Notes: a model not told the origin generated them from the letters alone. Shown: positions 28,348 through 36,407, numbered from the stretch's first letter. The stretch: DNA of 64,000 bases from Solirubrobacter soli DSM 22325 (GCF_000423665.1 NZ_KE384070.1:284669-348668), one strand, 5' to 3'. Made by a program: numbers and translations.

Positions 28348-29124
28348 GTGCAACGGCTGACGTACGTCGGGCACGCGACGGTCCTGCTCGAGCTGGGCGG
28401 CGTCCGCCTGCTCACCGACCCGCTGCTGTGCCACCGGCTCGGGCACGTCGTCCGGCGCGTGCCGGACCCCGACCTCGAGACGCTCCGCGACCTCGACGCC
28501 GTGCTGATCTCGCACGCCCACGCCGACCACCTGCACAACGGCTCGTTGCGCGACCTCGAGCACGACGGGCCGGTGATCGTCCCGCGCGGCTGCGCTCGCC
28601 TGCTGCGCCGCGCGAAGGTCGGCTCGGTGATCGAGCTCGACGTGGGCGAGCGCCACCGGATCGGCGACGTGGAGATCGAGGCCGTCGACGCCGAGCACGA
28701 CGGCCGCCGGCATCCGCTGGCGCAGGACGACCTGACCCTCGGCTACCTGATCGACCGCGTGTACTTCGCGGGTGACACGGACCTGTTCGAGGGGTTGGTG
28801 GCGCTGCGCGGCCGCGCCGACGTCGCCTTGTTGCCGGTGTGGGGCTGGGGTCCGCGGCTGCCCGCCGGCCATCTCGGCCCCGAGACCGCGGCGGATGCTG
28901 TCGCGCACATCCGGCCGCGGATCGCGATCCCGATCCACTGGGGGACGATGCGCTCCCCCGGCGAGCGCACGCTGAACGATCCGCGGGCGCCGGCGAAGGC
29001 GTTCGCGGAGGCCGTCTCAGCGCTCGACCTGGCCACACACGTGGAGATTCTCGACCCCGGCGCGGCGCTCGAGCTGGACGCTTCACCCGAATCAGGCGAT
29101 GCGCCTCCCACCGCGCGAACGTAG
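28348..29124 (+). CDS. MBL-fold metal-dependent hydrolase (UlaG/NAPE-PLD-like)
   Basis: 258 residues from a GTG start. Metallo-beta-lactamase motifs are clear: LTYVGHATVLLELGG, LTDPLL, SHAHADHLHNG (H-x-H-x-D-H), the acidic ligand in YFAGDTDLF, and a final IPIHWGT. The layout matches UlaG/NAPE-PLD-like hydrolases that act on phosphodiester or lactone substrates in the cytoplasm. Its last codons contain the M2 promoter of the following universal stress gene (29081-29127). Substrate unknown. Confidence 0.88.
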   Translation: MQRLTYVGHATVLLELGGVRLLTDPLLCHRLGHVVRRVPDPDLETLRDLDAVLISHAHADHLHNGSLRDLEHDGPVIVPRGCARLLRRAKVGSVIELDVGERHRIGDVEIEAVDAEHDGRRHPLAQDDLTLGYLIDRVYFAGDTDLFEGLVALRGRADVALLPVWGWGPRLPAGHLGPETAADAVAHIRPRIAIPIHWGTMRSPGERTLNDPRAPAKAFAEAVSALDLATHVEILDPGAALELDASPESGDAPPTART

Positions 29125-29127
29125 CGT
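29081..29127 (+). promoter_or_regulatory. M2 promoter inside the MBL-hydrolase 3' end
   Basis: M2 variant at 29081-29101 (CTTC left end, GGCGATG right end), ATGCGC (29099-29104), 17 bases, -10 TAGCGT (29122-29127), 6 bases, ATG at 29134. The whole palindrome lies within the coding sequence of the upstream gene. Confidence 0.65.
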
Positions 29128-29133
29128 CGAGAC

Positions 29134-30090
29134 ATGGAGCGACAGGATCACACCCATCACGCGCCCGTGATCGCGGCCTTCTCGCCGGACACGGGCGCAC
29201 GTGAGCCGGTCGAGTTCGGAGTGGCGGCCAGCCGCATCACAGGTGCACCCTTGATCATCGTCGTCGTGGCGGATACGGGGGCGGTGCGCGCCCACTTCGG
29301 GGCGGAACAGGAGGCGAAGCTCCCAGGCGGGATCGCCGACACTGTCAAGCACCTGGAGCTCGACCTGCGCGCGCGTGGCATCGACGTCGAGGTGCGGGCG
29401 TACGAGGACTCGACGGCGGCTCGCGGCCTCGCCCGCGCGATCGACGAATGCTCGCCCGAGCTCGTCGTCATCGGCTCGACATCTCGCGGAAGCAAGGGCT
29501 CGGCGCTGCTCGGCACCACGGCCGACCGGATCATCCACGTCAGCGCGTGCCCGGTCGCGGTCGTGCCGCACGGCTACCGGCGGCCCGAGGGCGGCGTCGC
29601 GCTGATCGGCGCGGCATACACCGAGTCCCAGGAGGGCGAGGACGCGCTGGCGTTCGCCGAGGAGCTCGCGCGCATCGGCGGCGTGCGGCTGCGGGCGATC
29701 ACCGTGATCGACCCCAAGCACGCGGCCGTCGAGACCGGCGGCATGATGACCGAGCTGCATCACGAGGTCAGCACCGACGTGAGGGAGGCGCGGAAGGGGC
29801 GCGTGTCGATCGAGGCGAAGCTCAGGGAGCGTCTCGCCCGGACCCCGGACGCGGACATCGACATTCTCGCCAACGAGCCCGAGGACGGCCTCGTCGCGGC
29901 GTCGGCGCACGTCGACCTGCTCGTGCTGGGCTCGCGTGCACGAGGGCCGCGGCGTTCGGTCGTGCTCGGAAGCGTGTCGCGCAAGGTGATCGAGCGGGCG
30001 GCGTGTCCGGTCGTCGTGATCCCGCGCGGCTCCGAGGACAAGAGTGGGGAGCTGCTGGCGGACGCGGCCGGCCAGACACCGACGAGCTGA
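29134..30090 (+). CDS. Tandem universal stress protein (two Usp domains)
   Basis: 318 residues made of two Usp domains (about 10-145 and 150-300). Both carry the ATP-binding loop: VVIGSTSRGSKGSALLGTTA and VLGSRARGPRRSVVLGSVS, each with G-x2-G-x9-G-(S/T) spacing, followed by the conserved ACPVAVVPHG / ACPVVVIPRG strand. ATP-binding tandem Usps are typical of actinobacterial dormancy and hypoxia responses (family knowledge). It is expressed from its own M2 promoter in the previous gene's end. Confidence 0.92.
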   Translation: MERQDHTHHAPVIAAFSPDTGAREPVEFGVAASRITGAPLIIVVVADTGAVRAHFGAEQEAKLPGGIADTVKHLELDLRARGIDVEVRAYEDSTAARGLARAIDECSPELVVIGSTSRGSKGSALLGTTADRIIHVSACPVAVVPHGYRRPEGGVALIGAAYTESQEGEDALAFAEELARIGGVRLRAITVIDPKHAAVETGGMMTELHHEVSTDVREARKGRVSIEAKLRERLARTPDADIDILANEPEDGLVAASAHVDLLVLGSRARGPRRSVVLGSVSRKVIERAACPVVVIPRGSEDKSGELLADAAGQTPTS

Positions 30091-30097
30091 AAGCCCG

Positions 30098-30970
30098 GTG
30101 GGCGAGCAGGGCACTGCGTCGCGCGGCGCCTCGCGCCGCGCGCGCGCCGTTGCGACGGTGCAGCGGGCGCAGGCCCGCGCGCTCGGCGTCGCGTCGGCGG
30201 CGCCGGGCTACGACCTGACGCGCGCGGCGTTCGATCGCGACCGCCACGCGGGCGGCGGCCTGCTCGCCGGCGCGCTGGCGTTCCGCCTGTTCGCCGCGCT
30301 GCTGCCGCTGGCGCTGCTGGCGACGATCGCGCTCGGCTACGCCTCCACCGTCGACGACAGCGCCGCGGGCGACGCCGGCGAGCAGGTCGGGATCCGCGGC
30401 GAGCTGCTGAACTCGTTCTCGCAAGGCGCGTCGCTGTCGACCGGCACGCGCTGGACGGTCGCGGTGGCCGGCGTCTTCGCGCTGCTGTGGTCGGCGATGT
30501 CCGCCGCGCGCGCGATCCGCGCCGCGCACTCGCTGGCGTGGGAGGGACGCGTCACGCCGGTCAAGCGGCCGCTGCACGCGGGCGTCGCGTTGATCCTCGC
30601 GATCGTCGCGACCTTCCTCGTCTGGGGCGCCGTCGGGTACGCCCGCGAGCACCTGCCGGCGAGCCTGGGCATCCTCACCGCATTCGTCGCCCTGGTGCCG
30701 TTCTTCTTCATCTGGCTCGTGCTCGAGCGGCTGCTGCCGCACGCCGACGCGCCGTGGAAGGCGTTGATCCCCGGGGCCCTGCTGGTCGCCGTCGGCATGG
30801 AGATCATCCACCTCGGCACGACGCTGTTCCTCGCCGGGCGGATCGAGCACGCGTCGAAGACCTACGGCTCGTTCGGCGCGGCGCTGACCCTGATGGTCTG
30901 GCTGTACATCATCAGCCGCGTGATCGTCGGCTCGGCGATGCTCAACGCATCGTTGTGGCATCGCCGCTAA
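30098..30970 (+). CDS. YihY/BrkB family membrane protein (paralogue 2)
   Basis: 290 residues from the GTG at 30098, 7 bases after the Usp stop. Six membrane helices with family features: GGGLLAGALAFRLFAALLPL, VAVAGVFALLWSAMSAARAI, LILAIVATFLVWGAVGY, FVALVPFFFIWLVLERLLPH, GALLVAVGMEIIHLGTTLFL and YGSFGAALTLMVWLYIIS. It is shorter and lacks the charged C-terminal tail of paralogue 1 at 21890-22843. Probably co-transcribed with the Usp gene. Confidence 0.82.
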   Translation: MGEQGTASRGASRRARAVATVQRAQARALGVASAAPGYDLTRAAFDRDRHAGGGLLAGALAFRLFAALLPLALLATIALGYASTVDDSAAGDAGEQVGIRGELLNSFSQGASLSTGTRWTVAVAGVFALLWSAMSAARAIRAAHSLAWEGRVTPVKRPLHAGVALILAIVATFLVWGAVGYAREHLPASLGILTAFVALVPFFFIWLVLERLLPHADAPWKALIPGALLVAVGMEIIHLGTTLFLAGRIEHASKTYGSFGAALTLMVWLYIISRVIVGSAMLNASLWHRR

Positions 30971-30973
30971 AGG

Positions 30974-31015
30974 GGTGTGCGCACCCTCGCGGCCTGGCGG
31001 TGGCGGTCATACGGT
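30974..31015 (+). promoter_or_regulatory. M1-like promoter (proximal box) of the amphi-Trp/lipid kinase operon
   Basis: GGTGTGCGCACC (30974-30985) runs into CCCTCGCG; 17 bases from TCGCGG (30987-30992) to -10 TACGGT (31010-31015), 6 bases, ATG at 31022. No distal CACCACC is present. Confidence 0.55.
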
Positions 31016-31021
31016 CACGGC

Positions 31022-31240
31022 ATGGATCTGCTGGAGATCACCCAGAAGGAGCGCCTGAGCCGCGAGGAGGCCGCCAAGCGGCTGCACGCCCTCGCCGACA
31101 GCCTCGCCCGCCACAACGACGTCGAGTTCGAGCGCGGCGGGATGCGCTTTGTCCTGCACGTGCCGGACCAGGTCAACCTCAAGGTCGAGCTCGAGGTCGA
31201 GGACGACGGCACCGAGCTGGAGATCGAGCTGACCTGGTGA
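31022..31240 (+). CDS. Amphi-Trp domain protein
   Basis: 72 residues from the ATG at 31022. The sequence (LLEITQKERLSREEAAKRLH, FERGGMRFVLHVPDQVNLKV, ELEIELTW) is the whole amphi-Trp domain, a small alpha-beta module with a C-terminal Trp seen in archaea and bacteria. No catalytic residues. It is the first gene of an operon with the lipid kinase, which starts at a GTGA overlap. It lies 6 bases after a -10 with an M1-like upstream box. Confidence 0.8.
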   Translation: MDLLEITQKERLSREEAAKRLHALADSLARHNDVEFERGGMRFVLHVPDQVNLKVELEVEDDGTELEIELTW

Positions 31241-32577
31241 GCAGGCGCCGTCGCCTCGCGGCGATCGCCGCCCTGGCGCTCGCGCTCGCGTGGCTGGGCG
31301 TCGCGCTGGCCATGGCGATCGGGGCGTTCCCGCGGGGGTTGGCGGTGCTCGGGTGCGGCGCGCTCGCGCTGGCGGCGGCGTGGTACGGGGTGTTGCGACG
31401 TGGCACGGCGCGCGTGGTCGGGCTGAGCGTGGCGGTGGTGCTGTCGGCGGTCGCCGTGCTGGTGCCGGTCAGCCAGGACCCGCTGGCGACGATCGCCGCG
31501 GTCGTGCTGCTGTGGCTCGGTCTCGCCGCGGCGCGGACCGCGTTCAAGATCCGCGTCCGGCTGCCCGGGGTCCGCGCGCCGCGGCATCCGGTGCTCTTCT
31601 ACAACCCGCGCTCCGGCGGCGGCAAGGCCGAGCGGTTCTCGCTCGCCGCCGAGGCGCGCAGGCGCGGGATCGAGCCGATCGAGCTCGGGCCGGGCATGGA
31701 CCTGGAGACGCTCGTGCGGGGCGCGGTCGCGATGGGCGCGGACGCCCTGGCGATGGCGGGCGGGGACGGGTCGCAGGCGATCGTCGCCGCGATCGCCGCC
31801 GAGCACGCGCTCCCGTACGCGTGCATCCCGGCCGGTACGCGCAACCACTTCGCGCTGGATCTCGGCGTCGACCGCGACGACGTGGTCGGCGCGCTCGACG
31901 CGTTCGTCACCGGCGGTGAGCGTCGCGTCGATCTGGCCGACGTCAACGGGCGGATCTTCGTCAACAACGTCTCACTCGGCGTGTACGCCGCGGCGGTGCA
32001 GCGCGAGGGCTACCGCGACGCCAAGTTGCGGACCCTGCTGGACACGATGCCCGACACCCTCGGGCCCGCGGCGGCGTCGGCGCTGGAGCTGCGCTGCACC
32101 GGCCCGGACGGGGAGGCGGTCACCGGCGCCGCGACGATCCTCGTGTCCAACAACCGCTACCGGCTCGGCCGCGCGGTCGGGTCGGGCACCCGCCCGCGGA
32201 TCGACGACGGGCTCCTCGGCGTGACCGTGGTCGGCGTGCCCCGGGCCGGCCGCTTCTCGCACCGCGTGTGGCGCGAGTGGAGCGCGCCCACGTTCGAGGT
32301 CGGCGGCGAGCGCGCGCTGCCGGCGGGCATCGACGGCGAGGCGGTCGAGCTCCAGCCGCCGCTGCGCTTCGCGATCCACCCGGGCGTGCTCCGCGTCCGC
32401 ATCGCCCGCCGCCACCCGGGCGCCTCACCGTCGGCCCTGCAGCCGAACGGCGGCGTGGACGTCCTCCGCGCGCTCCTGCGGATCGCCGCGGGCCGCGCCC
32501 CGGACGACGCTCCGCAAGCCGTCGCCGAGGGCGACGCGACGACGCGCGTGCCGGTCGGCGCGCCCCCGGACCCGTGA
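31237..32577 (+). CDS. Diacylglycerol/lipid kinase family protein with N-terminal membrane anchor
   Basis: 446 residues from the GTG at 31237, coupled to the amphi-Trp gene. The first 100 residues hold four membrane helices. The kinase domain follows: VLFYNPRSGGGKAERF (nucleotide-binding start), LAMAGGDGSQAIVAAI with the GGDG catalytic motif, CIPAGTRNHFALDLG and the C-terminal VNNVSLGVYAAAVQREGYRD beta-sandwich. This is the DagK/YegS/BmrU family, which phosphorylates diacylglycerol or similar lipids at the membrane. A PAP2 phosphatase gene follows after two coupled micro-ORFs, so the two could run opposing lipid phosphate reactions. Confidence 0.88.
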   Translation: MSRRRRLAAIAALALALAWLGVALAMAIGAFPRGLAVLGCGALALAAAWYGVLRRGTARVVGLSVAVVLSAVAVLVPVSQDPLATIAAVVLLWLGLAAARTAFKIRVRLPGVRAPRHPVLFYNPRSGGGKAERFSLAAEARRRGIEPIELGPGMDLETLVRGAVAMGADALAMAGGDGSQAIVAAIAAEHALPYACIPAGTRNHFALDLGVDRDDVVGALDAFVTGGERRVDLADVNGRIFVNNVSLGVYAAAVQREGYRDAKLRTLLDTMPDTLGPAAASALELRCTGPDGEAVTGAATILVSNNRYRLGRAVGSGTRPRIDDGLLGVTVVGVPRAGRFSHRVWREWSAPTFEVGGERALPAGIDGEAVELQPPLRFAIHPGVLRVRIARRHPGASPSALQPNGGVDVLRALLRIAAGRAPDDAPQAVAEGDATTRVPVGAPPDP

Positions 32578-32639
32578 GGCCGCGCGCCGCCGCGCCCGTG
32601 CCGCCCCCGGCGGCCCTCGTCCCGAGGGCGTGCCTGTGA
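32574..32639 (+). CDS. Micro-ORF 1 in the tandem repeat
   Basis: A 21-residue Pro/Ala/Arg frame (VRPRAAAPVPPPAALVPRAC plus Leu) whose GTG overlaps the lipid kinase stop as GTGA and whose own stop overlaps the next GTG in the same way. It is probably a duplication by-product, but the unbroken start-stop overlaps would keep ribosomes moving to the PAP2 gene. No known family. Confidence 0.3.
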   Translation: MRPRAAAPVPPPAALVPRACL

Positions 32640-32697
32640 GGCCGCGCGCCGCCGCGCCCGTGCCGCCCCCGGCGGCCCTCGTCCCGCGGGCGTGCCC
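32574..32697 (+). repeat. Tandem 62-bp direct repeat between lipid kinase and PAP2 genes
   Basis: Two 62-bp copies (32574-32635 and 32636-32697) differ at only a few bases near the 3' end, and the first 11 bases (GTGAGGCCGCG) recur a third time at 32698 as the PAP2 start. Each copy is a micro-ORF. Confidence 0.9.
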
Positions 32698-32701
32698 GTG
32701 A
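32636..32701 (+). CDS. Micro-ORF 2 in the tandem repeat
   Basis: A 21-residue frame nearly identical to micro-ORF 1, ending in Pro instead of Leu. It starts at a GTGA overlap with micro-ORF 1 and its TGA overlaps the PAP2 GTG at 32698. It is listed because the overlap geometry is exact; translation is not proven. Confidence 0.3.
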   Translation: MRPRAAAPVPPPAALVPRACP

Positions 32702-33258
32702 GGCCGCGGCCGCGCTGGCTGCGCGACGCCGAGCGCGTCGACACCGCGATCTACGCCGCGATCGCCGCGACGCCCACGCCCGAGCTCGACCGCGTGATGG
32801 GGCGCCTCACCCACGCCGCGGATCGTTCCGGGGTGTGGGTGGCATCGGCCGGCGCGCTCGCCGCGCTCGGCGGGCAGTCCGGGCGGCGCGCCGCCGTCGC
32901 CGGGCTCTCGTCGATCGCGGTGGCGTCGGGGGTGGTCAACGCGTTGCTCAAGCCGCTCGCCCGCCGGCGTCGTCCCGATCGCGAGGCGCAGGGGGTCCCG
33001 CTGGAGCGTCACGTCGCGATGCCGACATCGCGCTCGCTCCCCTCAGGCCACGCCGCCAGCGCGTTCGCGTTCGCCACGGGCGTCGGGCACGTCCTGCCCC
33101 GCGAGGCCGCCGCGCTGCGCGGGGTCGCCGCCGCGGTCGCCTACTCGCGCGTCCACACGGGGGTCCACTACCCGGGGGACGTCATCATCGGCGCGCTCGT
33201 CGGGAGCGCGTGCGCGCAGGCGACGATGCGCGCCGTGGACGCCCGCCGCCGCTCGTGA
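32698..33258 (+). CDS. PAP2 family phosphatase
   Basis: 186 residues from the GTG at 32698 (an alternative GTG lies at 32692). The three PAP2 motifs are complete: KPLARRRRP (K-x6-RP), PSGHA, and SRVHTGVHYPGD (SR-x5-H-x3-D). Short hydrophobic helices flank them. The family dephosphorylates lipid phosphates such as phosphatidic acid or undecaprenyl pyrophosphate at the membrane. It follows the lipid kinase in one operon and ends at a nested hairpin terminator. Confidence 0.9.
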   Translation: MRPRPRWLRDAERVDTAIYAAIAATPTPELDRVMGRLTHAADRSGVWVASAGALAALGGQSGRRAAVAGLSSIAVASGVVNALLKPLARRRRPDREAQGVPLERHVAMPTSRSLPSGHAASAFAFATGVGHVLPREAAALRGVAAAVAYSRVHTGVHYPGDVIIGALVGSACAQATMRAVDARRRS

Positions 33259-33291
33259 CCGCGGCTGATGAGTGGCGGGGCGCCGATTGCG

Positions 33292-33342
33292 GGGGGTGTG
33301 ATTCTCCACCGTCCTGACAGGACGGCGCAGCATCACACCCCC
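33292..33342. terminator. Nested two-stem bidirectional terminator
   Basis: An outer 11-bp stem (GGGGGTGTGAT with ATCACACCCCC), a 6/6 internal loop and an inner perfect 8-bp stem (CCGTCCTG, A, CAGGACGG at 33309-33325). A further GCGCCG/CGGCGC pair lies outside. It separates the convergent PAP2 and 33402-33884 genes. Confidence 0.75.
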
Positions 33343-33401
33343 GACGGCGCGCCGTGACAGCGTCGTGCTCGCCGACACGGCGCGCTTCGTGGGCAGCTGA
33401 G

Positions 33402-33884
33402 CTAGCCGCCGCGGGTGCGGGCGGCGGCGAGGATCTCCTCGCCGAGCTCGGGCAAGGTGCGCGGCCCGACCCTCGTGTCCAGCACGGCCGTGCCGCTCGT
33501 GCGTGCGGCGGCGTCGTCGAGCGCCCGCGCCCACACGTGGCCGATCAGCACCGCCGCGATCGCCTCGCCCGGTTGCAGCGTCTCGGCGAGCTCGCCGGCG
33601 AGGCCGTTCGAGCGGTCCATCGCGCGGCGGGTGGCGCGCTCGCGCACGGACGGGTCCAGGCGCAGCGCGACCAGCGCGCCGGTGAACCCGGCGGCCGAGC
33701 CGCCGCGGTGCTCGCTCGCCACGATCTCGCCGGCGTCGTCGCGCACCACGACCAGCACGTCGAGGACGCGCAGCGCGCCGCCTGACTCGATTCGTTCGAG
33801 CGCGCCGACGAACTGGCCTTCGAAGCCGGCGCCGGCGGCGAAGCGGTAGACGAGCAGCTGCGCCGGTTCGGTCGCGATCGCCAC
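33402..33884 (-). CDS. DUF6325/DUF1269-like small protein
   Basis: 160 residues from the GTG at 33884, which lies 7 bases after a -10 (GAGGCT) positioned by M2 site 33918-33938. The frame is open for about 830 bases further upstream but that part is antisense to other genes. Segments RFAAGAGFEGQFVGALERI, GALRVLDVLVVVRDDAGEIV and AIAAVLIGHVWARALDDA follow the pattern of the DUF6325 protein at 22928-23377 (strand, helix, strand, then a C-terminal helix). Function unknown. Confidence 0.65.
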   Translation of the reverse strand: MAIATEPAQLLVYRFAAGAGFEGQFVGALERIESGGALRVLDVLVVVRDDAGEIVASEHRGGSAAGFTGALVALRLDPSVRERATRRAMDRSNGLAGELAETLQPGEAIAAVLIGHVWARALDDAAARTSGTAVLDTRVGPRTLPELGEEILAAARTRGG

Positions 33885-33891
33885 GACGAGC

Positions 33892-33938
33892 AGCCTCTCG
33901 CCGGGCTCGCGCGCGGGCATCATCCGATGCGGGTGATC
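33892..33938 (-). promoter_or_regulatory. M2 promoter of the 33402-33884 gene
   Basis: Palindrome at 33918-33938. On the minus strand: ATGCCC (33920-33915), 17 bases, -10 GAGGCT (33897-33892), 7 bases, GTG at 33884. Confidence 0.6.
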
Positions 33939-33940
33939 GG

Positions 33941-34005
33941 GTGTCCGCATCCCCGCGCGGACACCGGCGCGTCCCATTGCCCCGGCCCACGGGGCGGTCG
34001 AGCAT
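33941..34005 (+). promoter_or_regulatory. M1-like promoter of the amidotransferase gene
   Basis: A degenerate distal box (GTGTCCGCATCCCC at 33941-33954), CCATTGCC (33974-33981), 17 bases from TTGCCC to -10 GAGCAT (34000-34005), then a 41-base leader with gaaggtgg to the ATG at 34047. Confidence 0.55.
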
Positions 34006-34046
34006 CCGGGACGCAACCCTGAACCCGCAACGAAGGTGGTCGAACC

Positions 34047-34910
34047 ATGTGCCGCTGGAACGCCTACTACGGCCAGCCGTTGATGCTCGAAGAGCTGCTG
34101 TTCGAGACCGACCACGGGTTGATCGACCAGAGCAAGCACGCCCGCCAGGGGGTCGAGACCACCAACGGCGACGGGTTCGGGGTGGGCTGGTACACGCCGG
34201 ACACGTTCCTGCCCGGCCGCTACCGCAGCGAGGCGCCGGCGTGGAACGATCCGAACCTGCGCGACCTCGCCGCGCACATCGCGTCGCCGCTCTTCCTGGC
34301 CCACATCCGGGCGGCCACCGGCACGCCGGTGCAGCAGACGAACTGCCACCCGTTCCGCCACGGCCGGTGGCTGTTCGTCCACAACGGCAGCATCCACGAC
34401 TTCCACAAGATCCGCCGCGAGCTCCTGCTCCGGGTCGACCCGATGCTGTTCGAGGGCATCCACGGCTCGACCGACTCCGAGGTGCTCTTCTACCTCGCGC
34501 TCACCTTCGGCCTGGAGTCCACCGACCCGATCTCCGCCGTCGAGAAGGCCGTGGGGTTCATCGAGGCGACGGGCCGCGCGCACGGGATCGAGAACCCCGT
34601 CCAGATGACGCTCGGCTTCAGCAACGGTGAGAAGCTGTGGGCGGTCCGCTACTCGAGCGAGCGCGCGTCGCGCACGCTCTACGTGTCCGCCGACCGCGAG
34701 ACGGTCCAAGCGCTGCATCCGGACAACCCACGCTTCCAGCGGATGACGAACGAGGACCGGGTCGTGGTCTCCGAGCCGCTGTCGGACCTCCCCGGCGTGT
34801 GGCGGGCGGTGCCCGAGGCGACCGCGCTCGTGATCCAGCCCGGCCCAGACGAGCTCCGTGAGTTCCGCCCGCAGGCGCCCGCTCCGACGGTCCTGGCCGA
34901 AGCGGGCTAA
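34047..34910 (+). CDS. Class II glutamine amidotransferase (EgtC/YafJ-like)
   Basis: 287 residues. Cys2 (MCRWNAYYG) becomes the N-terminal nucleophile after Met removal, as in all type II glutaminase domains. Other hallmarks are NGDGFGVGWY, LAHIRAATG, NCHPFRHGRWLFVHNGSIHD and GSTDSE. Only the glutaminase domain is present, as in YafJ and EgtC, so ammonia or amide transfer to an unknown acceptor, or gamma-glutamyl hydrolysis, is expected in the cytoplasm. It has its own M1-like promoter and converges on the DUF2252 gene 4 bases away. Confidence 0.88.
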   Translation: MCRWNAYYGQPLMLEELLFETDHGLIDQSKHARQGVETTNGDGFGVGWYTPDTFLPGRYRSEAPAWNDPNLRDLAAHIASPLFLAHIRAATGTPVQQTNCHPFRHGRWLFVHNGSIHDFHKIRRELLLRVDPMLFEGIHGSTDSEVLFYLALTFGLESTDPISAVEKAVGFIEATGRAHGIENPVQMTLGFSNGEKLWAVRYSSERASRTLYVSADRETVQALHPDNPRFQRMTNEDRVVVSEPLSDLPGVWRAVPEATALVIQPGPDELREFRPQAPAPTVLAEAG

Positions 34911-34914
34911 GGCC

Positions 34915-36354
34915 TTACGGCTCTGACTCGATCGCGATCGCGCCGGCGCGGACCGCCTCGGTCAGCGCGGCGTGGTCGCGGTCGTTGCAGTCGGCGTAGG
35001 ACTCGGCGAACGTTGCGAGCGCGCGGTCGAAGACGTCACCGCCGCCGAGGTAGGACGCGATCGCGACCCGATCGCCCGCCCGGGCATGCGCGCGGGCCAG
35101 CGTCCGGCCACAGAGCTCGCCGTAGATCTCCAGCCGGTCGGGGGCGATCGTCTCCAGGTCCGCGGACGTCTTCCAGTCCCACAGCTGGCGCACGTAGAAG
35201 TCGCGCTCGACGCCGTCGATGCCGGGCGTGCGCAGCCAGCCGAGGAAGATGTCGCTCGCCGCCTGCATCAGCCACTGGCCCTGGACGACCCGCTGCCCGT
35301 GGTTGGGCGCGGGGTCCTTGCCGGTGTAGGGCTCGAGCGCCGACCGGCCGGCCTCCTTGACCTGCAGGAACAGCGGGTCGTTGTCGTCGCGCCCGGTGAG
35401 CATCACGACCCAGGCGCGCGTGCCCACGCTGCCGACGCCGACGACCTTGCGCGCGAGGTGCGCGTACTCGTAGCCTGCCAGCAGGTGCCGCCGGTCGCTC
35501 TTGAGCGAGCGCTTGTACAACGCCAGCAGCTTGCGCATCGCCGCCTCGGCCACGCCGCCGACGGCCTCGGACGCGAGCTCCTCGATCGGCACGAGCAACG
35601 GCGGCCGGCTGGCGATCCGCAGCCGGCCGTCGACCGTCTCGGTCAGCTTGGTGAGCGCGCGCAGGTGGTCCTTGTCGTGACGCGACTCGAGCTTGCGCTT
35701 GAACTCCTTGCGCTCACGCTCCGAGACACGCCCGCGGGCGCCCTCGACGAGCGTCGCGGCGTCGATTCGCGCGTACCAGACGTCGATCGTCCGCATCGCT
35801 GCGAAGTCGCGCATCGCCATCCGGTACGCGCGCACCGTCGATTGCACGATCCGCGCGCGATCGGCGGCCTCGATGCCACGCGCGCGGCCGGCGATCGCCA
35901 CGCTGGCGGCGAGCCGCTTGACGTCCCATTCCCACGGGCCGGCGGCGGTCTCGTCGAAGTCGTTGAGGTCGAAGACGAGCGCGCGCTCGGGCGACGCGAA
36001 GCCGCCGAAGTTCGACACGTGCGCGTCGCCGCAGAGCTGCGTGCGCAAGCCGGAGTCCGGCGTCCCGTGGAGGTCGGCGGCCATCACGGCCGCCGCGGCG
36101 CGATAGAACGCGAAGGGGGAGGCGAGCATCCGGCCGTGGCGCAGCGGCAGCAGCTCCTCGAGCCGGCCTTCCTCCTCGGCGAGGATGATGTCGAGCACCG
36201 GCCGGCGATCCGCCGCCGGTGCCCAATCGGCATGTGAGGCACGCGGGACGGCCTTGCGGGCGGCGCGCCCGAGGGCGGCGCTCTCGTCCGCTGACAGCCG
36301 CGCGCCCGACCGCGCGCTCGCGCGCCGCGGCGTGGAGAAGACAGTTGCCGTCAT
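34915..36354 (-). CDS. DUF2252 family protein
   Basis: 479 residues from the ATG at 36354. The kinase-like DUF2252 core is recognisable: RMLASPFAFYRAAAAVMAAD near the start, LCGDAHVSNFGGFASPERAL, FDLNDFDETAAGPWEWDVKR, a DNDPLFLQVKEA strand and VVQGQWLMQAASDIFLGW. Families with this core resemble aminoglycoside-phosphotransferase folds, but the activity of DUF2252 is not established. The start is 9 bases after a -10 with an M1 proximal box. It is divergent from the NarL-type regulator. Confidence 0.88.
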   Translation of the reverse strand: MTATVFSTPRRASARSGARLSADESAALGRAARKAVPRASHADWAPAADRRPVLDIILAEEEGRLEELLPLRHGRMLASPFAFYRAAAAVMAADLHGTPDSGLRTQLCGDAHVSNFGGFASPERALVFDLNDFDETAAGPWEWDVKRLAASVAIAGRARGIEAADRARIVQSTVRAYRMAMRDFAAMRTIDVWYARIDAATLVEGARGRVSERERKEFKRKLESRHDKDHLRALTKLTETVDGRLRIASRPPLLVPIEELASEAVGGVAEAAMRKLLALYKRSLKSDRRHLLAGYEYAHLARKVVGVGSVGTRAWVVMLTGRDDNDPLFLQVKEAGRSALEPYTGKDPAPNHGQRVVQGQWLMQAASDIFLGWLRTPGIDGVERDFYVRQLWDWKTSADLETIAPDRLEIYGELCGRTLARAHARAGDRVAIASYLGGGDVFDRALATFAESYADCNDRDHAALTEAVRAGAIAIESEP

Positions 36355-36363
36355 GGTTCGGCG

Positions 36364-36407
36364 AGCCTTCCATCGCCGAAAGACCGCAGCAAGGGTGCAC
36401 GCACCCC
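36364..36407 (-). promoter_or_regulatory. M1-like promoter (proximal box) of the DUF2252 gene
   Basis: On the minus strand: GGGGTGCGTGCACCCTTGCT (36407-36388), 17 bases from TTGCTG to -10 AAGGCT (36369-36364), 9 bases, ATG at 36354. The GGTGCGTGCACC is a near-perfect palindrome. No distal CACCACC is found at the 18-base position. Confidence 0.6.

Noticed and set aside
32574..32697. The 62-bp repeats as a CRISPR-like array
   Set aside because: Only two adjacent copies, no spacers and no cas genes anywhere in the window.
33885..34718. Upstream extension of the 33402-33884 gene to 34718
   Set aside because: The extension is antisense to the amidotransferase and crosses two promoters; the M2-linked GTG at 33884 is preferred.
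36388..36407. The palindromic GGTGCGTGCACC also driving the NarL-type regulator forward
   Set aside because: TTGCGC at 36411 with 17 bases gives AGTGAC, far from the start; the TAGGGT at 36469 fits better and is unrelated to the box.
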